64,000 nt of DNA from Kitagawia praeruptora (GCA_037693485.1 CM075346.1:92672501-92736500), one strand, 5' to 3'. Counted from the first letter of the stretch, positions 43,232 to 55,373 are shown. Notes: generated from the sequence alone by a model not told the origin. Program-made: numbers and translations.

Positions 43232-44248
43232 CTAGCAAGGTCCTGGGTGTTTCCTCCCACATGTCTTGCACTCTGGCAGTGGTGGTCTTCCTTGCATCAC
43301 GTTCACTGTCTGCTGAGGTTTGGTCCTCTGATTGCTTCCTCTGGTGTCATGGTTCCCAATTCTCTTAGTTTCTGAGCTTCTATCTTCTCTTTTCACAAAT
43401 GGCCTCTTGTCACTACGACTGTCAGATCTCTTCACAAAGCTGCTTCCACCACTCTGAAACTTTCTCTTCTTACCCTCCCGATCTTTCGGGTACATCTCAC
43501 TTCCACTTTCCACTATAGCCACTTTCTGAACTAATGTTGCATAGTTGGTGATCTCAAATACGGCAACTCGATTCTGGATCCAGGGCTTCAGCCCTTGCTG
43601 GAAACGCTTGGCTCTTTTCTCCTCAGTGTCTACCTGATATGGTACGAACCTCGAGAGTTCCGTAAACTTGGCCTCGTAGTCTGCAACAGTCATCATCCCT
43701 TGCTTGAGTTCCAAAAACTTGATTTCCATCTGATTTTCTAGATACTTGGGAAAGTACCTTTCTAAGTACAATGCCGTGAATCTAGCCCATGGAATAACCG
43801 CATTACCCTCCAACGCTCTCTTTGCTTCCCACCAGTAGTTGGCTTCACCTTTCAACATATACGCTGCAAACACTGTCTTCTTGTCTTCTTCTACTCCCAC
43901 AATCTCAAAAGTCTTCTCTATTTCTCGTAACCAGATTCGGGCCTCCACTGGGTTGAAAGATTTGAAAGTCACTGTAGCTTGAGTCAGATGAGCTGGAGGT
44001 GGATTTCCTCCCACTGGGTTTGGGTTCTGTTGAGGCTGAGGGTTCTGGGCATGCTGAAGAAGAAAGTTCATTAGTAAGTTCATCGGGTTGACATTCTGAT
44101 TTGGATTTTGAGCGGGTTCTGGTCCCGGGTTTGGAACTGGGTTCTGAACTGGGTTAGGAACTGGGTTCCGAGGTGGATCCTCATCATCTTGATTCGCCTC
44201 AGGTTGAGGACGAGGATTTCTTGGGGGTCTTCCTCTCTTGGGTGGCAT
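43232..44248 (-). CDS. Chromovirus Gag, ended by an in-frame TAG
   Basis: 338 codons from MPPKRGRPPRNPRP. Residues 1-90 are rich in Pro, Asn and Gln. The capsid core (Retrotrans_gag type) spans about 95-235 (WLREIEKTFEIVGV, GEANYWWEAKR, YFPKYLENQMEIKFLELKQG). A Lys/Arg/Ser-rich tail leads to a knuckle-like CKTCGRKHPGPC, followed at once by TAG. The zinc knuckles lie just beyond in the same frame, so this stop truncates the nucleocapsid. A programmed stop is possible but Tekay elements normally have one continuous gag-pol frame, so mutation is more likely. Confidence 0.88.
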   Translation of the reverse strand: MPPKRGRPPRNPRPQPEANQDDEDPPRNPVPNPVQNPVPNPGPEPAQNPNQNVNPMNLLMNFLLQHAQNPQPQQNPNPVGGNPPPAHLTQATVTFKSFNPVEARIWLREIEKTFEIVGVEEDKKTVFAAYMLKGEANYWWEAKRALEGNAVIPWARFTALYLERYFPKYLENQMEIKFLELKQGMMTVADYEAKFTELSRFVPYQVDTEEKRAKRFQQGLKPWIQNRVAVFEITNYATLVQKVAIVESGSEMYPKDREGKKRKFQSGGSSFVKRSDSRSDKRPFVKREDRSSETKRIGNHDTRGSNQRTKPQQTVNVMQGRPPLPECKTCGRKHPGPC

Positions 44249-45072
44249 CTTTCTCTATAAGAGCGAAAACAATATGGTTTGTTATATCACAGGTAAGCAG
44301 TTATAAAATACCATTGCTGGCACAGTTATTCAAAATTATTTACTTGGTCAAAACCTCTGGTTTCTCAAAATAAACCATGCTCAAAATCATGATTCTTTCT
44401 CTTGTCTCTTTATAAAACAGTTTCTCTTTTTCCTTATTATAAAAAGGTTCAGGGTACTCGTGAAAAGAAACTAATTCAGGTTTTATTGGTAATTCTTATA
44501 AAAATCTTTAAGTTCTAAAACTCAATCGTCGTCTTAATCATTGGTTTTCGAAAACTCTTCTTTTTTTTTTGAAAACTCATTTTAAGTCGCAGTATCTAAA
44601 AAGAAATTTACTATAACAGGAGTAGCATTGAAATAATCTAGCATGCTCTTTTAATATAATACAGTTCTATAACAGATCAACAAACAAGATATCAGTACTA
44701 CTAGCAGATCATAATATATATATCACAAGGTACCATAATGGTACAGTCCATGTCATAATACTGAATACATCATCATAGTAATACAGGCCCATCATCAGAA
44801 TATAAATACATCGTGGAACATCTACTGTCATGCTAGTACGGAGATAATAAGATAACTACCCAACAAGCTGGGCATAAAGTCAACTACATCGAATACATCG
44901 ATCAACAGAATATGTGCACCCTATACTGAAAGATCTATCATGACGCCATACAAAAAGCGGGTCACCACTAGCTATAATATACATACTAACCAAAAGATGG
45001 GAATGCGCAAGCGTAGATATATGACATCCCCTAAAACCAAAAAGACTATGCTAAGTCAACTGCAGCAGCAAG
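44249..45072 (-). other. Spacer between the extra ORF and gag in the chromovirus
   Basis: 824 bp, AT-rich, no credible ORF. It would be the immediate leader of gag on the genomic RNA, so gag translation needs either splicing, an internal entry site or reinitiation after the upstream ORF. I recognise no motif. Confidence 0.6.
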
Positions 45073-46119
45073 TCAGGTCGAACCATCCCGGGCAAACATC
45101 TCGCCCACCCTCCTATGGAACTCTGCAATGATGTCTGAGATCAAGGTAGAAACTCTGGTACGATCAATCTGTCCGGTACTAGATGATGGCAAGGCAGCTA
45201 AGTCAGTCTGAAGCCCGGTCAACACAGTCAGGGCTATCTGATGCACAATCTCCATAGGTATGTCTCTCACCAACAGACTACCTCCATGATGCACGGCAAT
45301 GGGATCTGGAACAGACAAGAGTCGAAGAATACCATCCCTAGTAGCAAAGATCTCCTCATAACGAGACCACAACCAACGGTACTGCTGGAACAGGGTATGA
45401 TGGATATGCCATGGAACCGTCTCTCCGGCCACAACAGGGTGCTCAGAGGGAGCAGGTGGCATAGCAGCAGTAGAAGCAGCCACTGGAGGCTGAGCAGATA
45501 CAGGTGCAGGTATGGTAGGTGCAGATGGAGCAGTATCACAAGTAGGAGTAGCACTGACAGGTGAAAACATGTAGTCTAGTATAGTCGGGACTATAGGAGC
45601 TGCAGCATACACCGAAACAGGAGTAGCAAATAAATCAGCAAAAGCTGATACTCTGGTAGGTGTATCAGCTCTAGTCACTGGAGCAGATAAGCTGGGTAAA
45701 GTCTCAGTACGGATGGGCGAAAGCTGGCCCTCATCAATCGGCTCAGAAGTAATCAGCTCTGGGGTCTCAAATATGAACATCTCGGGAGTATACAGAAGAG
45801 TAGTCTCTGCAGTCATGGTAGACACTGGAATCTGAGCTGGCTGCTCAATCTCTGGAGTAGGTGCCTCTAAGTCAATCACCGGTACAGGAGAATCAGCTAT
45901 CTCAATGATCTGGTCAGGAGAACCTACCAAATCTATCACATGAGGTGGAGAAGGTGTAAGAATCCGGATAGAAGAGTCCTCTGAGTCGCTGTCCATCGGT
46001 ACAATCTCCTCAGACGGGTCACTGTCTGAACCCGAGCTGGGATCTAGGGGTCCCTGAGGGTAAGGTGTAGGAGATCTGTCTCTAGCTGAGCGGAAATCAT
46101 CAAGTCCTGAAGTAGTCAT
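45073..46119 (-). CDS. Extra 348-aa ORF between PBS and gag
   Basis: Intact, on the coding strand, beginning MTTSGLDDFRSARDR about 200 bp after the 5' LTR. Residues about 27-55 are acidic and Ser-rich (SSGSDSDPSEEIVP). About 55-235 is rich in Pro, Thr, Ala and Val with VIDL repeated (VIDLVGSPD, VIDLEAPTP), likely disordered. About 235-348 looks helical and ordered (WHIHHTLFQQYRWLWSRYEE, DIIAEFHRRVGEMFARDG). No zinc knuckle, catalytic motif, signal peptide or membrane segment is visible. I do not recognise the family. It stays open while gag-pol has three breaks. Confidence 0.7.
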   Translation of the reverse strand: MTTSGLDDFRSARDRSPTPYPQGPLDPSSGSDSDPSEEIVPMDSDSEDSSIRILTPSPPHVIDLVGSPDQIIEIADSPVPVIDLEAPTPEIEQPAQIPVSTMTAETTLLYTPEMFIFETPELITSEPIDEGQLSPIRTETLPSLSAPVTRADTPTRVSAFADLFATPVSVYAAAPIVPTILDYMFSPVSATPTCDTAPSAPTIPAPVSAQPPVAASTAAMPPAPSEHPVVAGETVPWHIHHTLFQQYRWLWSRYEEIFATRDGILRLLSVPDPIAVHHGGSLLVRDIPMEIVHQIALTVLTGLQTDLAALPSSSTGQIDRTRVSTLISDIIAEFHRRVGEMFARDGST

Positions 46120-46301
46120 CTACAAAAGTACAAGGAACTTCGGTCACAACAGGTTATAATTGATTAGATATTTATATAGATATACTTATATAAGGGTGAA
46201 AAGCACTTGGGGCTAAATCTCAACATCGCAATATATCTCTAAACTCTCACGTCGCGTTATAAATCTAGGCTCTCTCGTACGATTCCTAAAATATAACTAA
46301 T

Positions 46302-46313
46302 GCTCTGATACCA
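46302..46313 (-). other. Primer binding site, tRNA-iMet type (chromovirus)
   Basis: Minus strand TGGTATCAGAGC, a perfect 12-base match to the initiator tRNA-Met complement, four bases from the 5' LTR at 46318. Confidence 0.9.
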
Positions 46314-46317
46314 ACGC

Positions 46318-48900
46318 TGTGACGCCCCCAAATCCGCCCTGTCCGGGGACCCGGGTCGCCACATCAGGTCTCAGCATCCTGCAACACACGTTAGCTCGAT
46401 AATAATAAAATCTTTAATACAACGGAGCGGAACAATCCCACTCCACAGATCCAAGATCGGATTCACACTTTATTACAATACGCTTATTACATCACCGAAA
46501 ATATCTTGCAAAAGTCTATAAAGGTAGAACAGATAAAAGTTTCCAGCTGGCCATTCTAGTCCTTGTCAGCATAGCCTGGAGCTTTCCCCTTGCCTCTAGA
46601 TCCCTGGCTGGACGTCTCACATCTTTCCTTCTTGACAGCTGAACAAATGTTGTAAAGCAAGAGTGAGCAACTATGGTGCTCAGCAAATTCTCTCCTGGCT
46701 CGGTACATAAATACAGTAATATATATAGAAAATACTCGAATTTAAATAAAACTGATAAGATAACAAACTCTGAAAACTTTGACTCAAGACTCGTCTCGAA
46801 AATAGAAATACTCGAAATGACTCTTTTTGTGAAACTCTGATGACTCATGATAAAAGAATAACTGGTCTTCCAACCTCTCGGTATCTCGGCGGGGCGATCA
46901 ACTATCCGACCGAGAATACCGTCCTCCTATGACACCGCACTTCGCCCGATCACGGCTACAATACGATATCAACGAAATATAATATAATATGAATGCTAGC
47001 ATCATAGTGGGTGATTATATCAACCCTGGCATCATAGTGCCTAAAGTATTCTCGTGCCCGTACAACGGTACACAAGTCTCTCTTTCTCTAAAATGGGACT
47101 CTTTCCCAAAATTGACCAGTAGAATACAGAATTCCCGAACATTTCATGAATAGATAACTTGAGATAATTCTTCCAGGAAAGTATTTTTGTTTAGCTGGCG
47201 GACTGCCAGTTTGACTCAAATGTGCCACCAATCCGAACAATGGGTTGATGTAAACTCTCAATAATAATATTTTATTGGTTGACACGAACAAAATGCCAGC
47301 CCTTGACAATGAAGGCAACTATCTCGAAATAATGAGAATAGTCTTAAAAACGTAATAGGTTGAGTTGTACTGAGCAATTCGTACCACTCGAATATTTATA
47401 TGACTCATATTTGATGAACGTTAAATTGAATATTGTTCACGTGATCAACGAGTAAAACTCTAACAATCCTAATTTATTATCTCCTATTTGTTGATTCGGA
47501 AGAAGAACCAACTAAAAGATAATCAAGAAATATTGTCGAATTTGTACAATAAATTCGATTGAAAAGAATGAATTTAACTATCTCGAACGAATGAGACTAG
47601 TTTTACTGAATTAAAATGAAAGTCGTCTCGAATTAATGAGATCGATCCGATAACAACGAATTTATCTCTACGCTTATAGGGAATATAATTCGCAAGTATT
47701 GTAACATTAACGAGAAATAATACTCAAAAGGATTTATTGCATCATAAAAGGGTAACACATAATATTCAAAATTTATAGCTCGAAAATAAATATGGAATAA
47801 AATAATATGACATAAATACAAAGTTTCCGAGAGTTAGGGTAGGATTGAACTTGCCTCTGTCTCGACTTTAAACGAACCGAATAAATAAAAGCGTTACCCG
47901 CGAGCGGAAATCTCAATTCTCGAAAAGGAATCTCTATAATTAATTATCAAAATAATTTTAGTACTCAATTAAGAAATTAATCTCGTAGGGTCAAGTAGTA
48001 TTGATAATCATGACATTTGATAATCACATAATTCTCGAACAAGTAAATGGGAATATTCTTGTAAGTTAAAAGTCTTACTAACGCCTTATTCATAATAAAA
48101 TTAAATGGAGGCTCTATTCGCGTTTACCTATTAATTATATTATCTCGGGTTTTATGGTATCATAAGATTTTAAACAGAATGTACTTGGAAAATCTCGCTC
48201 TAGTTATTCACAAGGGAAAATTTTCAATTAAAAGCCTCTATTTAATACTAATAAACAATGCTATTTGATTTATTTAAAGTACACTTCAAATATAAAAGTA
48301 TTCTTATAAGGTCCTCATAATTTATCGACAATTTTCATTTAATGACGAAGTTCTCTAATTTAAATAAATTATAAAATTCGCGTTGCTAATCTAATTTGGC
48401 TCGTATAAAGTCTCTAAAATTTTATCTAAACATTCTCTATTTTAATAAGCCCATTCTAAAAGAACTAATAACAATAGTTCCTATTTATTATTGGGAACAA
48501 TCCACTTTTATTACTCATCTAAATAAATCGAGTCGCTTTTCCTTTCATTTTAAATCCAACGTAATACCATTATTTTATTTATTTTATAAAACCCAATTTT
48601 ATTATACTAATTAAAGAATCTCCATCTTATAAAATTAAAGTTTTGTTTTTAAAACCAAACTGAATTTTAATCTCTATTACATTTTTAACCATTTTTATAA
48701 ATTAATTCCTAATTAAATCACTTAATACAAAATTAACATCTAATTATTTACCAATTAAAACAATTAGTCAATTACCACATAATTAATCATTATTTTATTA
48801 CAAAAGAAAATCAACACCACCATCGCCACCGCCGGTGGCCACCGTCCGGTCGCCGTGGTGGCGCCGACGGCCCACCTCCACCCCCACTGTCATCTCTCTG

Positions 48901-48946
<46 letters not shown>

Positions 48947-50220
48947 GTTCTCTCTCTCTCAACCTCTCGATCTCAATCTCCCCGTCCCTCTTCTCTCCGT
49001 CGCCTCCGTCTCCTCTCGTCTCCCTCTCGTCTCCCTCTCCTGCCTCCCTCAATCTCTCCATCGATCTCTCGATCTCAACCACCCTCTCTCTCTCTTTCCC
49101 CCACTCTCCTCATCAATCTCTCCTCCTCTTTATCTCTCTCCCTCCTTCGCATCTCTCTCCGCCCTCGTATCTCTCTCCCTGCCTCCATCTCCTTCTCTCC
49201 TCTCTTCGTCTCTTTCTCTCCCTCTCTTAATCTCTCGCTCTCGCTCTCTCCCTTCACCATCGACGCAACCCACCACCGCCGGTCGCCATCGCCGCCGTGG
49301 TGGTGGCTCACCACTGACATGCAGCAAACCCCTCCCCCAAAAACATTAGCCTCCTCCAATTACACAATCACAACATTCATTTCAATTATCAAATTCACAA
49401 AAACCCCTAATTAAGAACACTACAAACCCTAATTTAAAAAGAAAGTTCAAGTTTCCAATAAAACAATTACAAAACACCCTCATATATGTAAAAACATAAT
49501 TTATAAAAAAAAGTTTTAAGGGCATAAGATCATACCCTTATGAAAAATCAGCTTTTAGAATTGATCTTTAAAAAAATAACTTTCTTGAAACCCCTTATAT
49601 ATATATATATATATATATATCGATGTGTAGAACTTTTAACCGGCTACTCAAATCTACTAATGCATGTATGATCAAGCAAGAATTTGGGATGATACAAGCT
49701 TCTCAAGAATTTGTGTTTATGAGGGTTTTGTTTCTCTCTCTCTAAACTTTTCTCTCGGTGGATATAATGAGGTGATGATCATTTTTTTGATCAAAATTCC
49801 CTTTAATAGATACTTTCAACACTTGGGCTCTAATTGGGCTAGGAGATTTACAATAAAACCCACTTATAGAGGTGGGCTTACACATCCAATTAGCCAATTA
49901 TTAATAAAGGTATAAGACACTAATTTACTAATAAGGCCCATCTTGATTGATTGGGCTCACCACTTGACCCAATTTTATAGAATAAGAGAAGAACTAAAAA
50001 AAAATCCTAGAATAAAATTAAATAGAATAAAATTTCCATAATAGTAAAAAAAAATATAGTAGGAATAATATGAATAATAAATCACCATAAATAGAAAGGT
50101 AGCGTCGTATCAAATAATTATTAGCATGCGTCTCTAACCATAAGCACAACAAAACTTTAAAACTGATGGAAATTTATTCAAAAGAGACTCTAGATACTTG
50201 AGAATTTCACGGTTATTACA
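46318..50220 (-). repeat. 5' LTR of the chromovirus
   Basis: 3,903 bp, colinear with 35715-39592. Visible differences are a short deletion near 46728, a longer CT array at 48896-48950, a longer TA array at 49597-49620 and scattered substitutions. Confidence 0.93.
48896..48965. repeat. CT microsatellite in the chromovirus 5' LTR
   Basis: Nearly pure CT repeats. The matching part of the other LTR (38303-38348) is shorter, so length changed after insertion. Confidence 0.9.
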
Positions 50221-50668
50221 TATTTATTATATATACTAACTTAAAATCATGTACGAATTTTTCTAATATTACATAATTTTTTTATTAATTTGTATTGATA
50301 TTTTAAGATACGATTTTTATAGATCTAAATTTTTAAATAAAATGATTTAATTATAATAATTATATATATGGTGTCCGTTATATTAGAAAATATAGAAAAT
50401 ATGATACATTTTATCTGGAAAAGGTAAACGATCAATTATTAGTAATTACAATATTTTATTAAATAGAAAAGGTAATGTTCTTTAGCTAAAAATAAATTAG
50501 TTTGGTATTATTAATTAAAATATTATCATTATTAATATTTTTAAAAATAATTGACCGTAATGTTTTTGAAAATAAGAGAAATTTTAGTTATTAAAAATAT
50601 GGAAGAAAATGTGTTTTACTTGAAAAGCGAAATTGATTAGTTATTGAAAATAAGAAAATGTAACATGC

Positions 50669-51504
50669 AAAAATTTCACATTTTACCAACTCAAAATCAA
50701 AGAAGAAACGCCCTAAAAACCGAATGAAAGTCGGCCCCATCTCTCTTCCATTATCTCCTCATCCGTCGCCTCCTCTCTCCCACTACTATTTACCTACATA
50801 TACTCAATCTAAATAACCATAGCCATCGCAAGAGACTCATTTTCTCCTTTCTCTTATTCTTTTTTTTTGTTTTTCCCTTCAATAATTTTCAATAATCTTC
50901 ATCTTTGGGTGAGATTTTTTATTGTTGCACCCATTTTTTTGGGTGTTTATGTCTTTTCTTTTGGAGTGATTTGTGTCTCTCATTTTGGAGTGTTTCGTAT
51001 GTTTTAGTATGTTTTGGGTATTTTGTTTTGTTCTTTTGATCGTTTGATAATGATTCAATTGGTGTCTTGGGAGATCTGGAAATCTCGCATCGAGGTGTTG
51101 ATTATTGCAAGAACGATCACCTTTCACAACTTTCACTTATGGCATGTGTATAGCTGGTACTCGGCAAGTAGGTAGCTAGGGTGCAGTTTCTCCAATCTCA
51201 GTTTATGCAACTGGGGTTTCTGAACATTGGGATATCAATGTTTCTTATGTTTTAAGATCAATTGTGATACTACTGTATTCAGGGATGTCGGTGCAATTTG
51301 GATTGATTGGGATGTTTTTGAATTCATTTTTAGTTTCAATAATGTTTAAATTCTGTTTGTTAAATGATCAGGAAAAAAATCAACTAATTGTGTTAGCTTG
51401 TCTATTTATTTTTCAATCTGGTTGTATTGTCAGTTGGGATTTTGTCCCGACTGTGTTTTGTTCTAATCAATGAGAACTGCTATACTTTCTTGGCAAAAAA
51501 AAAG
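50669..51504 (+). mobile_element. Poly-A retroposon with 9-bp target duplication
   Basis: An 836-bp insertion bounded by GTAACATGC at 50660-50668 and 51505-51513 and ending TTCTTGGC followed by an A-run (51495-51503). That is the footprint of target-primed reverse transcription. The 5' part has a CT-rich leader-like segment (50735-50875). The 3' end resembles plant L1-type tails. No protein domain is recognisable; the 69-codon ORF near 51264 is hydrophobic and probably spurious. It could be an internally deleted LINE or a retroposed transcript. Confidence 0.7.
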
Positions 51505-51594
51505 GTAACATGCTTTACATAAAAAGGAAATTGATTAGGTATTTATAATTGAATTTTTTTTACATCTTTTAATTTTTTGCCTTTAATATTATAA

Positions 51595-51622
51595 CTAGCT
51601 TAAAACCCATGCGATGCACGGA
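51595..51622 (-). mobile_element. Helitron 3' terminus
   Basis: On the minus strand: a GC-containing hairpin CCGTGCATCGCATGG, then about eight bases and CTAG, followed by T. This fits the Helitron 3' rule (hairpin plus CTRR, insertion before T). The body extends to the right through the AT-rich repeats; its 5' TC end is not seen because a Mutator-type element and Athila-B lie in that direction. Confidence 0.65.
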
Positions 51623-52659
51623 TTTTTTTAAAAATTGTATAAAAAATTTCATTAATTTAAACTAAGTTTTTTAAAACATGAATTTTGGAAGCTTACATTT
51701 TATATGAGATTATTTGATAATAATTATATAAATGTTATACGTGATATTTCTAGAAAAAGAGGGATTTTAGTTAGAAAATATAGAAAAGATGATAGGTTTT
51801 AATTAAAAAGAGTAAACGATTAATTATTAGTAATTATTAAATTAAATAGAATGCCCGTGATATGATTAGAAAAATAGATAATTTAGTTAGAGAAAATTAA
51901 AAAGGTAATATGTTTTAGGTGAAAAAGGTAATTGATTAATTTATATTAATTATAATTTAATTACGTTATTTTACTAAATACAAATACTCGTAATGTTTTT
52001 AGAAAAGGAGAAATTAATATTGTTCCTGATATTTCTATTAAAAAAGGGATTTTAGTTATAAAATATATAAAAGATGATATGTTTTAACTGAAAAAGGTAA
52101 TCGGTTAATTAATAATATTATTGTATTATCAGTTTATTTTATTAAATAGAACCGTCCGTGATATAATTGGAAAAAGAGAGATTTTAGTTAGAGAAAATAG
52201 AAAGGTAACATGAAGATGACATGATTTATGTGAAAGAGGTAATTGATAAGTTTAGAGTAATTATAATTTAGTTATGTTATTTTACAAAATAAAATTGATT
52301 ATAGTTTTTAGAAAATGAGAAATTAATGTTGTCCGTTATATTTCTAGAAAAATAGGGAATTTAGTTAGAAAAAATAGAAAAGATGATATATTTTAGCTGA
52401 AAAGGTAATCGGTTAATTATTAGTATTATAATATTATTATTTTATTTTTATTAAATAGAAACGCCCGTGATATAATTGGAAAAAAGGAAGTTTTAGTAAG
52501 AGAAAAGAAAAAAGGTAACGTATTTTGGCTGAAAAATGTAACCGTTCATGATATAATTGGAAAAAGAGATATTTTAATTAGAGAAAAGGTAACGTGTTTT
52601 GACTGAAAAGGTAATTGATTAGTAATAGTAATTATAATATAATCATGTTATTTTATTAA

Positions 52660-53050
52660 GGGAAAATGAATTTTTTTGTCATTGAACTATTGACATTTTT
52701 AGAAATCTACCACTCAACTATGAATTTTTCTTTTTTAGTCACTAAACTTAGTTCCGGTTTTGTTTTACTCACTAAACTTAGGTTCGGATTTGATTATTAG
52801 CATTATGTTAATTATTAGCATAAATTAATAATTTCTTCATAATCATAAAAATATTTATTACACTATTATAAAAAATAATTCTAATAAATTTAAATTTATA
52901 TGAAACTCATCCCTAATCTTTTTTATTACATCCCAAAATTCAAATATGGTATTTTTGTACTCCATCAAAAAATTATTAATTAATGTTTTTAATGGCTTGA
53001 ATACTTTTTACGTGCAACAGATCTAAAGATGTTGTATTATCTTTAATATC

Positions 53051-53081
<31 letters not shown>

Positions 53082-53754
53082 TTTTACTTGTATTTTTTTT
53101 AATATCATCTATATACACATTAATTTTTTACTTGTGTTATCTTTAATATTATCTTTAATATCATCTATATATACATTAATTTTTGTACAGAATCGAACTT
53201 GAGCTCGATTACCTTAACGAGCTTTTATTCTTGCCGAACTCGAGTTCATTACGACCCGAGCCGAGTTGAGTCGGTAACGAGCTTAGCGAATCGATCTCTC
53301 TCAAATTTATCTTCCTATATCTTATAAACTTTATCTTAATATAATTTTTAAGATATAGTAAAATATCGATAAATGAATGTTCGTTAAACGAATAACCTTG
53401 TTAAATGAATATTTTTTTCCGGTCCAAAGTCCAAACATAATAAAGATAGTGTATTTTTTATATCGATTAATGAATAAAAAATTTCGATCCCAAGCGTATT
53501 CATTCATCGAGGTTTAACTCTAAAGATAAATCGTTAGAGAGGATAATTTTATCTTATTAAACTTTATCGATTTATTCTCAAGATACAATTTATGCTAATA
53601 ATTAACATAATGCTAATAATCAAATCCGAACCTAAGTTTAGTGAGTAAAACAAAATCCAAACCTAAGTTTAGTGACTAAAAAAGAAAAATTCATTGTTGA
53701 GTGGTAGATTTCTTAAAAGGTCAATAGTTCAATGGCAAAAAAATTAATTTTCCC
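52660..53754. mobile_element. Mutator-type non-autonomous element with long TIRs
   Basis: 1,095 bp with terminal inverted repeats of about 165-170 bp (GGGAAAATGAATTTTTTTG... at the left and its complement ...AATTTTCCC at the right), flanked by a 9-bp duplication TTTTATTAA (52651-52659 and 53755-53763). Long TIRs with a 9-bp duplication are typical of MULEs. The interior has no transposase; it contains an AT microsatellite (53050-53075) and a less AT-rich stretch near 53190-53285. Confidence 0.88.
53050..53075. repeat. AT microsatellite inside the MULE
   Basis: About 13 AT units within the element interior. Confidence 0.9.
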
Positions 53755-53770
53755 TTTTATTAAACAAAAT

Positions 53771-55373
53771 TGCTCTTTTTGCACTAAAATCACGCAAGCG
53801 TACGTGGTCACAAGTAATATAGAATTAAGTTGAGTTCGTTCCCACAGAGATCTGATTTAGGTTTCAATTCAGTTAATGCACCTATGCAACAATATATGGT
53901 TTTAACTCACTGCTAAAACAAATAACAAGATTGGGTTTTGATTAACTAAGATTAACTAAATAGCAAATTAACAAACTAAAAATTAATTAACTAACGAGAA
54001 TTTAAATCTAATTACTTATGCAAGAGAAAACATGGGATCCTAACTTCATTAAATATTTCGCTTAGAGTTGATGCCTTTAATCAATGCATGTGATGGTTAT
54101 GATATCTGACCAGACAACACGAAACAAGTAAAAGATATCTCTCAGTATACGAATACCAAACTAAACATACATCCACAAAAGAGATAGAAGATGAATAGAC
54201 ACCAATTATGCTTAGACCCTATATCTCTATAAGATTTGAAAACATAACGGTTGAAGAACAAGTTGGCTATTAAGATCACATAGGGCAGCATAATATCTCT
54301 ATTTACGCTACAAATCATGATGTTAAAACATCAACCTATCCTATACTAGCATAGAAATTTCTAAATCTCAAGATCCACTCCCGTTTCACAAGAGATTAAC
54401 AAATTAGATGTTCGCGACGCATCTAAACACATGAAGCATAACCATACGAGGATATCAAGAATTTACCACACATAAATCCTTAAAGCAATCAAACTACTAA
54501 GCTACATAGATAACTCCGTTAGAATCCCATGACAACGATTAGTTCATAATCGAACCGGTCGTCATCATGGGATCTGATGAAACCATTATAAAAACAAAGT
54601 ATGAAAAGATACAAATAAATCTAAGTAATTGATATGTAATGGTCATACAAATTACAATGGTAGGATGTGTTTAAATAGGCTCTAGAAGTCTTGCCCAGCA
54701 AGGAAACTACCAAATCAGAATTAAAATAGAATACGTTTCCTAAACTGATTCTGTTTTAAAGGAAAATTCGTAACTGACTTTTCTTCATTATTTCTGGGCC
54801 GTTCCATTTGTGTTTGGACATCTAGACCACTTTAGAATGATAGAGAATCTCGTTAGCTTCGCGTGGACAGTGAGATCGTCCAAAACGGACTTATAGAACT
54901 CAAGATATGGCCCAAACAGTGAATCAGAATTTTTAGGACACATTTCGGGTTGGACATAATGCTTCCCGTGCTGCGGCGCGCCTATGCCGCGCTGCAGCCT
55001 AGCATGGAACCTGTTGGAACAGATCTTTATTTTTCCAATCTTTCCAACGACTGCTTACGGGCCTCAAACGGAGTTGTAGAACTCCAGATATGGCCAAAAC
55101 AGTGAATACTGCGCAACCTACCCGGAAAATCCGAATTTTATTCAATTTGCTCCTTTATCCTCGGTTTTCCTTCGTTTCTTTTGCAACTTGTTATGCTTTG
55201 CTTCTTGAACTCAAATCCACCATAAAATATGCAATTTACATCTTCCAACCTCAAGTTAGCAACCCTGCACAATCTCAATAAAACGGATCAAAAACACGAC
55301 ATACTTGAGGTAAAGTCAATCAAATTTAAGCCGATTTCGAAGCGTTCCAAGTGGATATAAAATCCACTTATCA
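53771..55373 (-). repeat. 3' LTR of Athila-B
   Basis: About 1,603 bp ending AAATCCACTTATCA. It carries the terminal hairpin (55349-55369) but only a reduced GC-rich block near 54967-55003, unlike the four islands of Athila-A. Confidence 0.87.

Larger units (their letters stand above)
35715..50220 (-). mobile_element. Nearly complete Tekay-type chromovirus with an extra upstream ORF
   Basis: 14.5 kb with LTRs of 3,878 and 3,903 bp, an iMet PBS, PPT and a gag-pol coding region in gypsy order (protease, RT, RNase H, integrase, chromodomain). The Tekay assignment rests on the C-terminal chromodomain, the long LTRs and the CCHC-rich gag. An extra 348-codon ORF lies between PBS and gag. Coding is broken by two in-frame stops (43232 and 42353) and a one-base frameshift near 41731. 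Flanks are TTTTT on the left and TATTT on the right, an imperfect duplication in a T-run. LTR differences are mainly microsatellite lengths plus scattered substitutions, so the insertion is fairly young. Confidence 0.9.
50221..52659. repeat. AT-rich diverged tandem repeats with a Helitron terminus
   Basis: Excluding the retroposon at 50669-51504, this stretch is made of diverged units of about 120-170 bp with the core GCCCGTGATATAATTGG, then TTTTAGTTAGAGAAAA, then AAAGGTAATTGATTAG and TTATTTTATTAAATAGAA. I see at least eight partial or full units, beginning near 50366, 51735, 51851, 51987, 52150, 52300, 52455 and 52538. There is no coding sequence. The Helitron 3' end at 51595 suggests that at least the right part is the interior of a non-autonomous Helitron. 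Confidence 0.7.

Noticed and set aside
51264..51473. Hydrophobic 69-codon ORF as a membrane protein
   Set aside because: T-rich sequence gives Phe/Leu/Ile by composition; it lies at the 3' end of a poly-A retroposon.
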